Shown piece after piece: positions 16,638-17,979 of a DNA stretch of 17,979 nucleotides (position 1 is its first letter; each line of letters begins with the position of its first letter). The translations under genes and the position numbers were made by a program. Below the pieces are notes generated by a model. It did no database searches and was not told the origin of the DNA. It worked only from the letters and a program-made list of their open reading frames with translations. The stretch is from Isohypsibius dastychi (Eukaryota; Tardigrada; Eutardigrada; Parachela; Isohypsibiidae), in contig JAQIWT010000567.1 in assembly GCA_034696485.1 (NCBI GenBank), positions 1 through 17,979 of the forward strand, given 5' to 3'.

Positions 16638-17126
16638 CCTGTTTATTTCAGTTGCGAAACAGAAAAAAATACGAACATCTCACACTACAGTTGTCTTTCC
16701 GAATAGGCAACGTTGGGGGCATGGCGCAGTATCTGAACCAGAAGTACAGCTAGCATATCGGTTTTCACATTTTTCAAACGGTTGGTAGTTTTCTGTCTGT
16801 CGCCGGAAGGACCAGAAGTCAACACCAGGGAAGACCTCTTAACGTCCAAAACCACTCTCAGATCATGAAATTTTCCGCTTCAAATTTTTCGTTTCAAAGC
16901 GATTTTTGACAGCTGGTATTTTTTCAGCTTCTTTGTAAGCTTATACTAGTCTTCCGTTCGGTTTTTGCGAATTTATTAATTTCAGCAATAAAGTAAACAA
17001 GCACGAACTGGGAAGATGACTCTGGTGACAATCTTGATGATGTTAACTTTTCGACTAACAACCTCGGTTTAACTGAGATTCTGCAAAGTTCGCACAAACT
17101 TTCATAATACGGCTGTGAGTTTCGAA

Positions 17127-17299
17127 GTTCAAGAAATCTGGGTTTGAGAACCGTAGGGTTCACAAAAACGGGTTTTGTGAATCGGTTCAGAAAAACTGAG
17201 GGGTTCAAGAAAACGGTGTTTGTGAACCGTGATCGGTGCAAAAAACCGGGGTTTGTGAACCCCGCATTCAAGAAAACGGGGAGTTCAAGAAAACGGTTA
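17127..17299 (-). repeat. Right arm of the foldback element
   Basis: This is the inverted partner of 16466-16637. Its outer end, CGGTTA (17294-17299), pairs with TAACCG at 16466. Just outside, the octamer CATTCAGG is repeated in tandem (17311-17326). Confidence 0.85.
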
Positions 17300-17313
17300 A
17301 AATCGGGATCCAT

Positions 17314-17687
17314 TCAGGCATTCAGGATCAGGTACACCACGAAAGACGCTTCTTGTGTGGTGGACTTCTTCTATGGAAATGACAAACGTAATCTATATTG
17401 ATTTTGAAAGATTGTTTTTCAAATGAATTGTTTGGTTTTACGAGATTAAGAGTCGACAAATTCGAACAATAATAAATGTACTTTACTTACACAAAGAAAT
17501 TAACGACCGATTACGGTTGTACGCAAAGCGAAATGTTACTCATTTCCCCCGTAGGTATCATCAGTAAGAAGGCCGTTTGATCACCACAAATGTCCATACA
17601 TAACAACCATCTCGTTAAATATCACTTTTCGAAATTCGTTGATTTAAGGAAATCTTGCATTTTTGCTTTGTCCAATAAATATGCCTT
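17314..17687. other. AT-rich spacer, no gene seen
   Basis: No protein-like frame or repeat beyond simple AT-rich words. AATAAA hexamers occur by chance-level frequency and cannot be tied to a gene. Confidence 0.4.
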
Positions 17688-17879
17688 CTATGAGCGTGTT
17701 GAATTCCCATTTCTGGCGATTTTCAGTTTGAAAGTTTGAATCTGATTTGAAGTCTTTCTAAACTTGGATAATGTTTTCTTCGAAATGAAGTGCATGTTGT
17801 TAAGCATTGTCATAAACACAGAGGCGAAGGGAGGTCTGAGGTGGGCTACGGCCAATCCGTTGCCCTGTGGCAAAGCCAT
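17688..17879 (-). CDS. Weak hypothetical minus-strand frame
   Basis: 63 codons from an ATG at 17879. The first 25 residues (M-A-L-P-Q-G-N-G-L-A-V-A-H-L-R-P-P-F) look more protein-like than the lysine-rich rest. The frame stays open upstream toward the window end (…F-F-F-T-V-V-K-W-M), so a true exon could start further right. No family is recognised. Confidence 0.2.
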   Translation of the reverse strand: MALPQGNGLAVAHLRPPFASVFMTMLNNMHFISKKTLSKFRKTSNQIQTFKLKIARNGNSTRS

Positions 17880-17964
17880 CCACTTTACGACCGTAAAAAA
17901 AAGCCGGGGGCAATGGCGTTTCGTGAAAATTGCCCAGCGGCTCCACCTTTCACTAAATGTTGCA

Positions 17965-17979
17965 GGGGGGGGGGGGGGG
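17965..17979. repeat. Terminal 15-G homopolymer
   Basis: An uninterrupted run of 15 G ends the window. Poly-G at a contig edge commonly reflects a sequencing or assembly limit (no-signal base calls or an unresolved homopolymer). It may also be a real G-run at which the assembly stopped. Confidence 0.9.

Larger units (their letters stand above)
16431..17313. mobile_element. Foldback-type element with long, internally palindromic arms
   Basis: The arms 16466-16637 and 17127-17299 are inverted copies along about 172 bases, with few mismatches and small indels, around a 489-base spacer. Outside them, ATGGATCCC (16431-16439) and its complement (17305-17313) extend the symmetry, with about 20 extra bases on the left. 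Each arm is built of a 25-30-base unit that is itself an inverted repeat: GGTTCACAAA-CCCG-TTTTTGTGAACC and variants with CTTGAACC. Foldback elements have this arrangement. No transposase is encoded. The open frames across the arms on both strands are by-products of the repeat. The spacer has a possible captured terminal exon (G-G-M-A-Q-Y-L-N-Q-K-Y-S-stop near 16719-16754). Confidence 0.75.

Noticed and set aside
16411-16753. Open frames giving repeated N-P-x-F / K-P-R-F-x-E-P peptides (also 16924-17401)
   Set aside because: They lie on the arms of the foldback element and are open on both strands because the DNA repeat lacks stops. The peptide periodicity is inherited from the DNA unit.

Overview
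This looks like a piece of an animal nuclear genome, probably a small-genome invertebrate. The DNA is AT-rich. Coding segments are short and separated by GT-AG introns, several of only about 50-60 bases. AATAAA signals follow several candidate genes. The proteins are of eukaryotic type: a protease-associated/transmembrane/RING-H2 ubiquitin ligase, a chitin-binding-like cysteine segment and a possible glucosidase II alpha start. The chitin-binding-like segment hints at an ecdysozoan, but nothing fixes the phylum. There is no sign of bacterial operons, rRNA, tRNA or CRISPR. All gene models come from reading frames and splice signals by eye, with no alignment behind them.

Layout. Bases 1-2200 hold no confident gene. 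They contain a small inverted-repeat element (464-828) with a 7-base direct repeat at its edges, and weak minus-strand reading frames. Bases 2489-3779 carry the best host gene, a five-exon PA-TM-RING E3 ligase. Bases 3996-4504 hold pieces of a second plus-strand gene ending in a chitin-binding-like motif. Bases 4627-4827 hold the last two exons of an unrecognised minus-strand gene. Bases 5063-5124 and 11492-11553 are near-identical 62-base inverted repeats (59/62) that bracket about 6.5 kb. Inside that bracket are a broken-looking host-type coding region (5400-5770), a region with a duplicated coding motif (6445-6636), and a 4-kb CR1/Jockey-like non-LTR retrotransposon (about 7018-10995). The retrotransposon has an open ORF1, but its ORF2 (endonuclease plus reverse transcriptase) carries several stops and frame changes.

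From 11.6 kb to the end the window is mainly repeats. It has a CCCGTT/AACGGG array (11766-11935), CCGAA-rich blocks resembling hAT subterminal repeats (13850-13980 and 15320-15515), a 34-base tandem repeat (14458-14593) and a large foldback element (about 16431-17313). The foldback element has 172-base arms that are themselves built of small palindromes. Short host-like coding candidates lie between these (13405-13682, 14630-14770, 15040-15300). The window ends in a 15-G run, probably a contig-end artefact.

The genes do not form a pathway. The window reads as a gene-poor stretch repeatedly invaded by mobile DNA, with one credible membrane E3 ligase gene and several truncated or unresolved neighbours. 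The most unusual structures are the foldback element and the 62-base inverted repeats that may be the ends of one nested element.
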